The notes under the pieces are model-generated. The model saw nothing but the letters and a program-made list of their open reading frames with translations, was not told the origin of the DNA and did not search any database. Source: CAYWLQ01 sp964458775 (GTDB lineage: Bacteria > Myxococcota_A > Polyangia > JAAYKL01). Taken from it: a DNA stretch of 16,429 nucleotides. Where the stretch lies: the NCBI GenBank assembly GCA_964458775.1, contig CAYWLQ010000132.1, forward strand, positions 1-16,429. Direction: 5' to 3'. Shown here in pieces: positions 1 through 7,192 of the stretch; position 1 is the stretch's first letter; each line of letters begins with the position of its first letter. The translations under genes were made by a program, and so were the position numbers.

Positions 1-20
1 CACGCAGGTCTGCCCCTACA
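1..20 (-). repeat. Half of a REP-like palindrome embedded in the transposase frame
   Basis: Read on the minus strand these 20 bases match the left arm of the repeat at 425-444 at 17 of 20 positions (TGTAGGGGC.GACCT..GTG). They are translated in frame as VGADLR within the transposase. The right arm would lie outside the window. Confidence 0.65.
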
Positions 21-379
21 CCGAAATCAAATTCGTTTTCGGTATGGGTTTCGTCATCCGCCCATACATCGCGTTCATTTTCATCGTCGACGATATATGA
101 ATCACCAATGACAACAATGCCGTGAAAATGATTCGGCATAATAACATATTCGTCCGTTTCAACGGTCCTAAATTTCCGATTCAATTCATGCCACCAACGT
201 TCAACCATTCTCCCCGCGTCGTTCAATCGCATTGCGCCGTTCGCAACATCACCGAACAGACATATGCGGTCCTTTGTGCACAGTGTGACATAGTATGCGT
301 TGGATTGAGCATAGTCATAATCCCGCAGACGAATGGAACGGCGGTTCCCGCCGTGTTTGGGAATGAGGAATTCAGTCAC
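1..379 (-). CDS. IS200-like Y1 (RAYT-type) transposase, N-terminal part, cut by window edge
   Basis: Single-strand DNA transposase of the HUH/Y1 superfamily, of the kind that mobilises short palindromic repeats. 126 codons are visible and the frame runs off the window at position 1. The opening resembles this family (IPKHGGNRRSIRL near residue 7, YDYAQSNAYYVTLCT near 21-35), and the HUH metal-binding motif MPNHFHG is at residues 81-87 (H84, H86). The catalytic tyrosine would lie beyond the edge. The start is GTG at 377-379, chosen because GGAG lies about 7 nt upstream and no ATG fits. After the HUH strand comes an acidic insert (about residues 96-120) that runs into GVGADLR, which is encoded by half of the REP-like repeat described separately. 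Whether the gene is intact cannot be judged here. Family call is firm; the RAYT subtype is inferred from the linked repeats. Confidence 0.85.
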   Translation of the reverse strand, partial: MTEFLIPKHGGNRRSIRLRDYDYAQSNAYYVTLCTKDRICLFGDVANGAMRLNDAGRMVERWWHELNRKFRTVETDEYVIMPNHFHGIVVIGDSYIVDDENERDVWADDETHTENEFDFGVGADLR

Positions 380-424
380 AAAATGTCTCCGTTGAAATTT
401 TCATCGGTAAATTCATCATTCGTC

Positions 425-459
425 TGTAGGGGCGGACCTATGTGTCCGCCCTGTTTGTC
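425..459 (+). repeat. REP-like palindromic repeat
   Basis: GC-rich inverted repeat: GGGCGGAC (430-437), 6-nt loop, GTCCGCCC (444-451), with flanks TGTAG on the left and TGTTTGTC on the right. It lies about 45 bp upstream of the transposase start and between that gene and the end of the Abi_C gene. Related sequences occur at 1-20 and 2104-2163. Short palindromes next to a RAYT-type gene are the typical substrates of that enzyme. Confidence 0.75.
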
Positions 460-507
460 CGGCAAAGTTGCAAGTTGCAGTGCCTGAGCTTTTCCCGTCT
501 GACCCTT

Positions 508-1308
508 TCATCTATTCTGTTTCTGCTCCTCATGTGTCTCCCACAAAAAATTTGAAAACGTCGCAGCCGCTCCGACTGCCAATCGCGCATGGCGCGGTTT
601 TATAGGTTGTGCTGAGCCGTGCTTTCCATGGCCCGTACCGTAAAGATTTCGCAACTCGGCCAAGCCCTGCGTGATTGTACCGAGATTGCCAAGGATCTTC
701 TTGATTACATCCGAGCCTTTTGCAGAATCCTGAATGCTGTTTGGTACGAGACCCATTTCAGAAACAACCTTTTTCGTCAGCTCAGAAATTTTGAGAGTAC
801 CCTCGACTGTCTGTCCTCGCTCTGAAAGTATGGTTCTGCATACGGTTTCCGCGAGTTCTTTCGCGGTGCCCACAGCAAGAGACGGATCTGAATCGATCGC
901 GTTTTGCATACGCTCAATCTGTTCTTTCAGGTGGGCCGCATTCATATTTGTCGCCGTTGCTCTAAGCGGGTCGAGATCTGTTCGGCTTTTCAATAACTGC
1001 TGTGCAATATTTTGACACTTTTCTTCAAGGATCTCGTTCTTTTCGAAATGCTCATCATCATTGCGGTTGTTGATAAGCTCAACTATCAGCTTGCCAACCG
1101 TTGCATCAGATTCAAGATGCCAGAAGGCACGCATTTTGTTAGCTTTCGAAGTCCCAAATATCTCATATGCTTTGGTGTGAATATCCACACCAAAGTTCTC
1201 TTTAAAAAAAATCTCAAACGTTGTATCGGAAAACTTGAGAACATACCCAGATTGCATTTCGAAGTATTTTTCAAGCAACTTTCTTTCAGGTGTTTTCAAC
1301 GTACTCAT
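508..1308 (-). CDS. Abortive infection protein with C-terminal Abi_C domain
   Basis: 266-aa soluble protein, probably a phage-defence effector. The C-terminal part (about residues 170-260) has features I associate with the Abi_C domain: a helix leading to RNLYGTGHGK (220-229), then RHARLAVGAAATFSNFLWETH (239-259 region). The N-terminal part (about 10-80; YVLKFSDTTFEIFF, FGTSKANKMRAFW) resembles the small N-terminal module often paired with Abi_C (AbiJ-type N-terminal domains). The middle is helical. There is no signal peptide or membrane segment. Start ATG at 1306-1308 has AGGAG about 7 nt upstream. It follows the SAP/HsdS-tail gene by 26 nt on the same strand, so the two are probably co-transcribed. 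Family assignment is good; the biochemical activity of Abi_C proteins is not established from sequence. Confidence 0.8.
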   Translation of the reverse strand: MSTLKTPERKLLEKYFEMQSGYVLKFSDTTFEIFFKENFGVDIHTKAYEIFGTSKANKMRAFWHLESDATVGKLIVELINNRNDDEHFEKNEILEEKCQNIAQQLLKSRTDLDPLRATATNMNAAHLKEQIERMQNAIDSDPSLAVGTAKELAETVCRTILSERGQTVEGTLKISELTKKVVSEMGLVPNSIQDSAKGSDVIKKILGNLGTITQGLAELRNLYGTGHGKHGSAQPIKPRHARLAVGAAATFSNFLWETHEEQKQNR

Positions 1309-1334
1309 CGATCGCTCCTAATCTCTGCAACAAA

Positions 1335-1958
1335 CTATCGTGCGCAGTTCATCTCCATTTCACCCGATAACAATTTGGGCAAAATAGCATCCCTGAATAG
1401 TGCTAATTGCTCAAAAGATTTTTCGTTTACGAATTTCTTATCAAACAACGACTTCACATAGCCCAACAAATCCTCTTCGGTCAGGTGACATTGTGATGCC
1501 TTAACAGTGATGTTTTGGATGGTGTCTATTAGCGCCGCTAACTTGCTGTTGGATTTCGCTTGGGCGTTTGTCACGGACGAAAATTTTTTTGTCTTTTCGA
1601 TGACGGGTCCGCCTTCGCCCTCTTTGGAGGGCTTCGGCGAGATCTTCGAATTTGGAGGACTAGGGTTTCCGGTTGAGATCTTCGACTTTGGAGTACTTAC
1701 TTTTCCGATTAGCCTTTCTATTAGGACTGCTTTTTCGCGGCTTGTGTCGTCGATTCCCAGATTTCGGCATAACTCTTTTAGTCGGTCTCGGGATAGAGTT
1801 GAGAGCACTGCTTCTTGGGTTACTTTTCTCGATGAGATTACAGCTTCTGCCAATCGGTCTTTGACCCTTTTGTCCGCTACGGTAAGCTCGAATGATGTGG
1901 TGATTTCCTGCAGCTCTTTTTTATTTAATTGCTCTATAATTCTTCGTTTACTCGGCAT
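1335..1958 (-). CDS. SAP-like protein with HsdS-like C-terminal tail (207 aa)
   Basis: Probable nucleic-acid-binding protein of unknown role. Residues 8-43 and 51-86 look like two SAP-type helix-extended-helix modules; the second (STLSRDRLKELCRNLGIDD, then KAVLIERLIG) is the clearer. Residues 87-125 form a low-complexity Lys/Pro/Ser linker (PKSKIS..., PNSKISPKPS). The end (182-201) reads FEQLALFRDAILPKLLSGEM, very like the C-terminal tail of type I restriction specificity subunits (L..LRDTLLPKLLSGE). No methylase, target-recognition or nuclease domain is present. I chose ATG at 1956-1958, which has GAAAGGG about 11 nt upstream; the frame also extends to a TTG at 2027, which lies inside a hairpin and is less likely. 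It is the first gene of a pair with the Abi_C gene. It may be a remnant of a type I restriction locus or a dedicated partner of Abi_C. Confidence 0.6.
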   Translation of the reverse strand: MPSKRRIIEQLNKKELQEITTSFELTVADKRVKDRLAEAVISSRKVTQEAVLSTLSRDRLKELCRNLGIDDTSREKAVLIERLIGKVSTPKSKISTGNPSPPNSKISPKPSKEGEGGPVIEKTKKFSSVTNAQAKSNSKLAALIDTIQNITVKASQCHLTEEDLLGYVKSLFDKKFVNEKSFEQLALFRDAILPKLLSGEMEMNCAR

Positions 1959-2017
1959 TAGATTTTGCCCTTTCAACAGGCATTCCGTTGGTATTAGGTA
2001 CAAAAATGCCGAAGGGT

Positions 2018-2038
2018 AGGGCTTCAAAAGCCCTTTTT
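2018..2038 (+). terminator. Hairpin with T-tract (terminator-like, plus strand)
   Basis: AGGGCTT (2018-2024), loop CAA, AAGCCCT (2028-2034), overlapping a run of five T (2034-2038). It has the shape of an intrinsic terminator for plus-strand transcription, but there is no plus-strand gene before it. It lies just upstream of the minus-strand SAP-like gene, so it may block antisense reading or belong to a lost element. Confidence 0.35.
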
Positions 2039-2103
2039 GTTGTACCCGTTAAAACCATAATTATTTAAATAACATTTTTATTTTCTGTTGAAAACGAAAA
2101 ATT

Positions 2104-2163
2104 CTGCCGGGGTGCACCTATGTGTTCGGCCTTTACCGCAGCAACGTGTCCGTCCCGGTTGTC
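2104..2163 (+). repeat. Degenerate REP-like repeat, split into two parts
   Basis: Bases 2103-2131 match 423-451 at about 23 of 29 positions, including the shared core ACCTATGTGT. Bases 2144-2163 match the right arm and flank of the same repeat (440-459) at 16 of 20. The copy therefore looks like one full but decayed unit followed by a second right half. It starts 11 bp beyond the sucC stop codon in the direction of sucC transcription. Confidence 0.5.
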
Positions 2164-2173
2164 TTTCGACCTT

Positions 2174-3352
2174 TTAGGCTTTTGTTGCCGCCGCTGTTGC
2201 TTTTCTTGCTCCGTCTTCCATGTCCGAGGCGGTAATTATTTGTAGGCCGGATTCTTCCAGGATCTTTCTGCCTTGTTCTGCATTGGTTCCCTCCAGACGT
2301 ACTATCATAGGAACTGTTATTCCCATTTCTTTCACGGCTTTGACAACTCCTTTTGCCAAAAGGTCGCAGTGCAGAATTCCTCCGAAGATGTTGACGAAAA
2401 CGGATTTAACTTTTGGGTCCGTTAGAACCAGGCTGAATGCCTTCTTTACGGTCTCTGCGTCGGCGCTTCCTCCGACATCCAAAAAATTTGCCGGTTTTCC
2501 TCCTACATAAGAAATCATATCCATCGTGGCCATTGCCAGACCGGCTCCGTTTACACAGCAACCTATTTCACCCCCCATTGCTACATAGGAAAAACCCAAT
2601 TTTGCGGCTACGGCTTCTATATCGGTTATTTCCGTTTCTTCTATAAATGCTTTTCTTTCTTTGTGGCGAAACGCGGCGTTGTCATCCAACGAAATCTTGG
2701 CATCTACAGCTATTGCTCGATCATCTTCGGTAATCGCCAGCGGGTTTATTTCAACCATAGACGCATCCTCTGCTACAAACAGTTTGGACAAAGACACAAC
2801 GGCTTTTGTTAAATTGTTTGCAGCAGTTTTATTTAGTCCCAAGCTAAAAGCGATATTCCTTGCTTCAAACGGAAGCAGTCCGCTGTTATTTGTAAAATAG
2901 TATTTACCTATTTTTTCGGGATATAGCGCTGCTGTTTTTTCAATGTCCATACCTCCTTCAGAGGAGGTTATCACGCATGTTTTTTTTGCTTCGCGGTCCA
3001 CTGTAAAACTTACATACAGTTCTTTCTTAATTTTCAATGCATGCTCAAGCAACAAGGCATTTACTGTTTCGCCTTTTTCTCCTGTTTGGGCGGTAACCAA
3101 TTGCGCTCCCAAAAGCTCTTTTGCTGCATCAGCTACCTCTTTGGTATTTTTCAGCAGTCTTATTCCTCCCGCCTTTCCTCTTCCTCCTGAGCGGATCTGC
3201 GCTTTTAGTACCAAACTGTCGCTTTGATTGTTGTTAAAGAGTGTGTCAGCTGTTTCGGCAGCAAACTTTGATTCTTCAATTAACAGCCCTTGCGGAACCT
3301 CAATTCCGTATTGACTAAGAACAGTCTTTGCCTGGTATTCATAAAGAAGCAT
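2174..3352 (-). CDS. sucC: Succinyl-CoA synthetase (succinate-CoA ligase) beta subunit
   Basis: Beta subunit of the TCA-cycle enzyme that converts succinyl-CoA, phosphate and ADP/GDP to succinate, CoA and ATP/GTP; cytosolic, working with the alpha subunit SucD. Full family length (392 aa). The ATP-grasp part starts MLLYEYQAK and contains SGGRGKAGG (55-63) and the metal-site motif EINP (201-204). The C-terminal part contains NGAGLAMATMD (268-278), FLDVGGSA (290-297) and NIFGGILHCD (321-330). The last motif usually reads GGIVRCD or GGILRCD; here His328 replaces the usual Arg. The start ATG lies 3 nt after the stop of the upstream oxidoreductase gene, and no good ribosome binding site is seen, so translation is probably coupled. 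No sucD follows, although it normally sits directly downstream. A REP-like repeat begins just past the stop. Confidence 0.97.
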   Translation of the reverse strand: MLLYEYQAKTVLSQYGIEVPQGLLIEESKFAAETADTLFNNNQSDSLVLKAQIRSGGRGKAGGIRLLKNTKEVADAAKELLGAQLVTAQTGEKGETVNALLLEHALKIKKELYVSFTVDREAKKTCVITSSEGGMDIEKTAALYPEKIGKYYFTNNSGLLPFEARNIAFSLGLNKTAANNLTKAVVSLSKLFVAEDASMVEINPLAITEDDRAIAVDAKISLDDNAAFRHKERKAFIEETEITDIEAVAAKLGFSYVAMGGEIGCCVNGAGLAMATMDMISYVGGKPANFLDVGGSADAETVKKAFSLVLTDPKVKSVFVNIFGGILHCDLLAKGVVKAVKEMGITVPMIVRLEGTNAEQGRKILEESGLQIITASDMEDGARKATAAATKA

Positions 3353-3355
3353 TTG

Positions 3356-5002
3356 TTATTTTTCTTTTTTGTCGAGTTCGCCTTCTTTGTTTAGAATTAG
3401 CCTTGTCGCCAAATAACCCGATAGTTGTGTCATGGCAATGCTATGCGAAGGCCATGCCCAGGCTCCAGCCAAATATAGACCGCCGATTCCGGTTTCCAAA
3501 GGCAGCCTATCAGATTGATCTACTGTGAAATCCCATCCGTACGGTATCCCTTTGTGATTCATTGTAAAAGACTCAATGGTTCTGGGTGTCATCGCTACTT
3601 TTTCAACTATATGATCTCTTAATCCGGGAAGAACATTTTCTGCCAGGTCGATAAGTTTTTCGGTCATTTCCGATTTTTTCTTTTCGTATGCAGGACCGCG
3701 TTCCGGCCAATTGTCGTAGTTTGAAACAGCCTGAATTGATACTGTTGTCATTCCTTTTGGCGAATAGAACGGATCGCCAAGAACAGATGACACTGTTATC
3801 GTAATAAAAGCGTCTTCGTATTTACCGTTCATCATATTATCGAACATTGCATCGCTGTTAATGCTGGAGCTGTAAAATATTTCGTAATCATCAATTCCAA
3901 AAAATGTATGGTCAACATCAAGGCCGAGATATACGCCTGCTAGAGAATTGTTCGGTCTCATTTCTTTTATTTTCTTAGCCAGGCGGCGCGGAGTTTTATC
4001 TTCTCCTACCAACTTAAAAAAAGTTTGATAAGGATCTGCGTTGGAAACAACATAACGAGAGGTATATTTTTCTCCCGATTCTGTTTCAACCCCGGTAACC
4101 CTTCCTTTATCGTCAACGTTAATAGCTGTTACCAGGGTTCCCGTTTTTACTGTTCCTCCCAATTCTTCTATGCGTGCACTATAAGCATTGGACAAGGCTT
4201 GCGAAGAGCCTTCGTATTGCCATGCTCCGTTTTCGAGAAAGGTGTGATAAGCCACAAGATAGATTAGCGCCCATTGTTTAGAAGGAGGCGGCCCCTGGTA
4301 AATCCAAAATTGACTGATGACTGCTTTTAAATTTTCATCTTCAAAATACTCATCAAGTACTTCATCGAGAGTGGAATTGTAATAACGAGCCAGAGTTCGA
4401 TGCTTAAAGGGAACTGTCAATTTTACAAAGAGAGCTGCCACCGGATTTGCCATAAAAAGTTTTCTCAACATTAAGAGTTCTTTGTTCATCTTGCCGACCA
4501 TTGTGTAAAACCGCTCTATATTCTTTTTTTCCTTGGGCCATCGTTCGCTAAGAGCTTTGACTGTAGCCTCAACACCGTTAGGATGAACAAAATCGATACC
4601 CGGCATGACAACTCGTCCGAGATTAGATATCGGTACCATTTTAACTTTGTCCATAATGCCGGCCTTTTCCATAAGGGTCAGCACAATGCCGGTTTCGCCT
4701 CCGCCTATGGAGGTTACATGCATGGCGGCATCAAAGTTGTAGTCTCCGCGTTCAAACGATGTAGCGCAGCCACCGACTTGAAAATGTTGTTCTAAAACCA
4801 GTACCTTTTTTCCGGCGACAGCTAAATGCACACCGGCTGAAAGACCTCCCATGCCGGCACCTACGACTATTACATCATAGTCAACGGGAATATCCTTCGG
4901 AATAGCCTTGGCTGCACAGCCTAGACTGCCTAATATAACTGATGAAATTACAAATGCTGTTCGGATAATGCCGAAACTTGAGTTGGAAGAAAAAATTTTC
5001 AA
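3356..5002 (-). CDS. Phytoene desaturase/RetSat-like FAD oxidoreductase with lipoprotein-type signal
   Basis: NAD(P)/FAD-dependent oxidoreductase of the CrtI/CRTISO/retinol saturase superfamily, which saturates, desaturates or isomerises polyene lipids; the substrate here is unknown. With the start at TTG 5000-5002 (GGAAGG at 5008-5013, 5-nt spacing) the protein has 548 aa. Residues 1-30 form a signal: a basic start, a hydrophobic stretch (TAFVISSVILGSLG) and Cys29 in an imperfect lipobox. The Rossmann FAD motif DVIVVGAGMGGLSAG follows at about 43-57, with E71 at the strand end expected to bind ribose. QVGGCATSF is typical of the family, and the closing FAD-contact motif GLYLAGAWAWPSH is at about 508-520. 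The frame extends upstream to another TTG at 5050, but without a comparable ribosome binding site. It sits 3 nt before sucC, so the two share an operon. A signal ahead of a flavoenzyme is unusual and suggests membrane or periplasmic anchoring. Confidence 0.85.
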   Translation of the reverse strand: MKIFSSNSSFGIIRTAFVISSVILGSLGCAAKAIPKDIPVDYDVIVVGAGMGGLSAGVHLAVAGKKVLVLEQHFQVGGCATSFERGDYNFDAAMHVTSIGGGETGIVLTLMEKAGIMDKVKMVPISNLGRVVMPGIDFVHPNGVEATVKALSERWPKEKKNIERFYTMVGKMNKELLMLRKLFMANPVAALFVKLTVPFKHRTLARYYNSTLDEVLDEYFEDENLKAVISQFWIYQGPPPSKQWALIYLVAYHTFLENGAWQYEGSSQALSNAYSARIEELGGTVKTGTLVTAINVDDKGRVTGVETESGEKYTSRYVVSNADPYQTFFKLVGEDKTPRRLAKKIKEMRPNNSLAGVYLGLDVDHTFFGIDDYEIFYSSSINSDAMFDNMMNGKYEDAFITITVSSVLGDPFYSPKGMTTVSIQAVSNYDNWPERGPAYEKKKSEMTEKLIDLAENVLPGLRDHIVEKVAMTPRTIESFTMNHKGIPYGWDFTVDQSDRLPLETGIGGLYLAGAWAWPSHSIAMTQLSGYLATRLILNKEGELDKKEK

Positions 5003-5164
5003 GAACACCTTCCGTTCGAAATACAAAATAAGCAATTTTTGAGAAGACAAAAATATACGTCTTCATGGATCAAAGCCGAGCAAATATCACACCTTTTGAG
5101 AAGGTTTTCAACTGCGGTTTCAAATTTTTGAGTCGTTTGAAGACCTAAAAGCTGTTTTGTTGAA

Positions 5165-7192
5165 TCAGCTTTCAAATGCTCCAATATCGTAATAAGTGTA
5201 GGTGCCTGAGCCGGTATCGGGAACGGATTTATTGTCTTGTCTTTCTTTTTTATCAAAGTCGCTTTTGGGAGCGTTATCTGAGGTCCCTGCATCTATTCCG
5301 GTTGAACCTGAGCCCAATTTAAGATCTTCAAAGATATAGAGACCTCCTATTGCAGCTGATCCTGTAACATCTCCCCATACAAAAACAGCGGTTTTGGTAT
5401 TCCCTGCTATATAATAACGACGTTCATCAGTCTCTAATTTTACAAACAACCCCTTTAGCTCGTCAGTGTTTAGGTCTAGTGTATTGTCCAAAAGCTCTGT
5501 CTGAAAGGTGTTTTGATTAAAGTCTACAGATGTCCAGCCTCTGCCGTAAGCAGGTGTGTTATTAAAAGTAGGGGCTGTACCGATGATCTTGCTATCTTTG
5601 TTGTCAAGATTCTCTATTAAGTTGTGATGAGAATTTACTATACCTGTACCCATATTGACATATTCAGGGTCATGCTCACTGTATAAGATGGTATTAAATA
5701 TTGTCAGACCGGATTCTCCGTGAAGTTGGACAGGAGAAAGAATTTCGCTGTCGTCATCGGTGTTGATGTCCGTATTCATATAAAAAGTGCTGTTTCTGAC
5801 AATGGAGGCGTATGTTGATTCTTGGTAGAAAGCACTTCCGGCAAAAGCAATATTTCCAGCCATTACTGAGTTTTCCATTTCAAAATGAGAGTCCGCTGTT
5901 ACTGCTATTGTTCCTTGGTCATTGCCGATTCCGTTTCCGGCAAAAACACATCTGTTGAAAGATACCTCGGATGAGTCGGCCAAGTAGAGTACAGATCCTT
6001 GTCTGCTGTAACCGTCAGAGGTAATGTTGTTGCTGAAAATACATTCATTAAAAAGAATGCTGAGAACAGTAACATCGTCGGATGCATAAATTGCTCCGCC
6101 CAATACACCTTGTGCAATATTGTTTATAAAAATGCTACGCTCAAATGATACATATCTGTCTTCTTTGTAGTCATCAAGGATGATTGCGATACCTCCCCCT
6201 AGATTTGCAGTGTTATTCCAGAAAATACAATTGACTATTTGGGGCGTTGTACCGGAGATGATTTGCATTGCACCTCCTAAACCGCTTTCTGGGACGCTAT
6301 TTTGAGTAAATTCACAGTTTTCAAATATCGGAGAAGAAATTACACCTACAAATACTCCTCCTCCGCCGGTCGCAGCTTCGTTGTTATGGAATTTGCTGTT
6401 CTTAATGACCAATTCAGTTGAGGCACTTAAGTTAAGTACAGAAAGTCCTCCTCCGCTTTGTTTTGAAATATTGTTTCTAAAAACAACATTGTCAATTGTT
6501 AGAGAAGAGCTAGCAAGGTGTATACCTCCGCCATATACCTCTGCATTGTTATTTGTAAAAATACAATTTGATACGGTCATTCTTTTTGAGGAACTGCAAT
6601 ACAAGCCTCCGCCGTATTTTTGCGAATCCTCTCTTCCGTTTGCATTGCCGCCGGTTATAGTAAATCCGTCCAGAACAGTGTCTGAAGCTCCGGTAATCAC
6701 GTGAAAAACCGCATCAGTGTTTGTCTCATTTGCTCCGTCCAAAATTGTTTCGTTGTCTGACAGGCTTCTCTCCTCTTGCTCGGTTTCGTTTCCTGCAAAA
6801 CCGCCGAAAAGGCGAACGCTTTTAAATAATGCGAATGTGTCGGTTCTATTATTTATATAAGCTGAATAACTGCCTTGTGATACCCATATGTCACAGGGCT
6901 CTTCTTTGTTTTTTGCCTCCAACAGAGCATCGTTAAGCGAGTTGAAAGCCGTTTTCCAGGATAGTCCGTCACCGTTTGATGCAGCGTCTTGTTTGACACG
7001 GAGTATGCAGGTTCTCGGGCATTCAGGACATAGAGTGTCAGTATCTTCATCGGCGTCACTATCACTATCGGCGTCTGCATCAGGAGTACCGTAGTGTTCA
7101 GAATCATCTGAAAAGCGATACAGGTCCAAATTGTTGACAACGCTGCATCCTGATATAACAAAAAAACATAAGCATATTTGTATAATCTTCAT
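5165..7192 (-). CDS. Surface lipoprotein with Pmp-type right-handed beta-helix
   Basis: Large secreted lipoprotein (675 aa), probably on the cell surface. The lipobox is VISGC with Cys16. An Asp-rich linker (DADADSDSDADEDTD, about 38-52) and a small Cys cluster (C55, C58, C62) follow. Next is an N-terminal strand of the type VKQDA..GDGLSWKTAFNSLNDAL (66-90), common in pectin-lyase-like proteins. About eight beta-helix turns follow, each with an FxxN strand (CIFTNN, VFRNN, KFHNN, FTQN, IFWNN, IFINN, IFSNN, VFAGN) and a GGG/GGA turn (GGGLY, GGGIH, GGGLS, GGAMQ, GGGIA, GGAIY), as in chlamydial Pmp repeats. It ends YDIGAFES, the usual DIGA-E finish of such domains. There is no autotransporter barrel. 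The start overlaps the TPR-PEGA stop (TAATG), with GGGAGG 6 nt upstream. Likely role is adhesion or polymer binding; no catalytic residues are assigned. Confidence 0.85.
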   Translation of the reverse strand: MKIIQICLCFFVISGCSVVNNLDLYRFSDDSEHYGTPDADADSDSDADEDTDTLCPECPRTCILRVKQDAASNGDGLSWKTAFNSLNDALLEAKNKEEPCDIWVSQGSYSAYINNRTDTFALFKSVRLFGGFAGNETEQEERSLSDNETILDGANETNTDAVFHVITGASDTVLDGFTITGGNANGREDSQKYGGGLYCSSSKRMTVSNCIFTNNNAEVYGGGIHLASSSLTIDNVVFRNNISKQSGGGLSVLNLSASTELVIKNSKFHNNEAATGGGGVFVGVISSPIFENCEFTQNSVPESGLGGAMQIISGTTPQIVNCIFWNNTANLGGGIAIILDDYKEDRYVSFERSIFINNIAQGVLGGAIYASDDVTVLSILFNECIFSNNITSDGYSRQGSVLYLADSSEVSFNRCVFAGNGIGNDQGTIAVTADSHFEMENSVMAGNIAFAGSAFYQESTYASIVRNSTFYMNTDINTDDDSEILSPVQLHGESGLTIFNTILYSEHDPEYVNMGTGIVNSHHNLIENLDNKDSKIIGTAPTFNNTPAYGRGWTSVDFNQNTFQTELLDNTLDLNTDELKGLFVKLETDERRYYIAGNTKTAVFVWGDVTGSAAIGGLYIFEDLKLGSGSTGIDAGTSDNAPKSDFDKKERQDNKSVPDTGSGTYTYYDIGAFES

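Noticed and set aside
122..487. 121-codon open frame on the plus strand
   Set aside because: It lies mostly antisense to the transposase gene, whose HUH motif is clear, and the predicted protein has no recognisable domain.
1507..2019. 170-codon plus-strand frame opposite the SAP-like gene
   Set aside because: Ser/Phe-rich composition is what the complement of the Lys/Glu-rich minus-strand gene produces; it lacks a ribosome binding site and domain.
2104..2163. Intrinsic terminator for sucC
   Set aside because: On the minus strand GCCG...CGGC followed by TTTTT can pair only with a long loop; similarity to the REP-like repeat explains the bases better.
4999..5292. 97-codon minus-strand frame bridging the end of the beta-helix gene and the start of the oxidoreductase
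   Set aside because: It overlaps both genes in another frame and resembles no family; its Cys-containing end is only the oxidoreductase signal region read out of frame.
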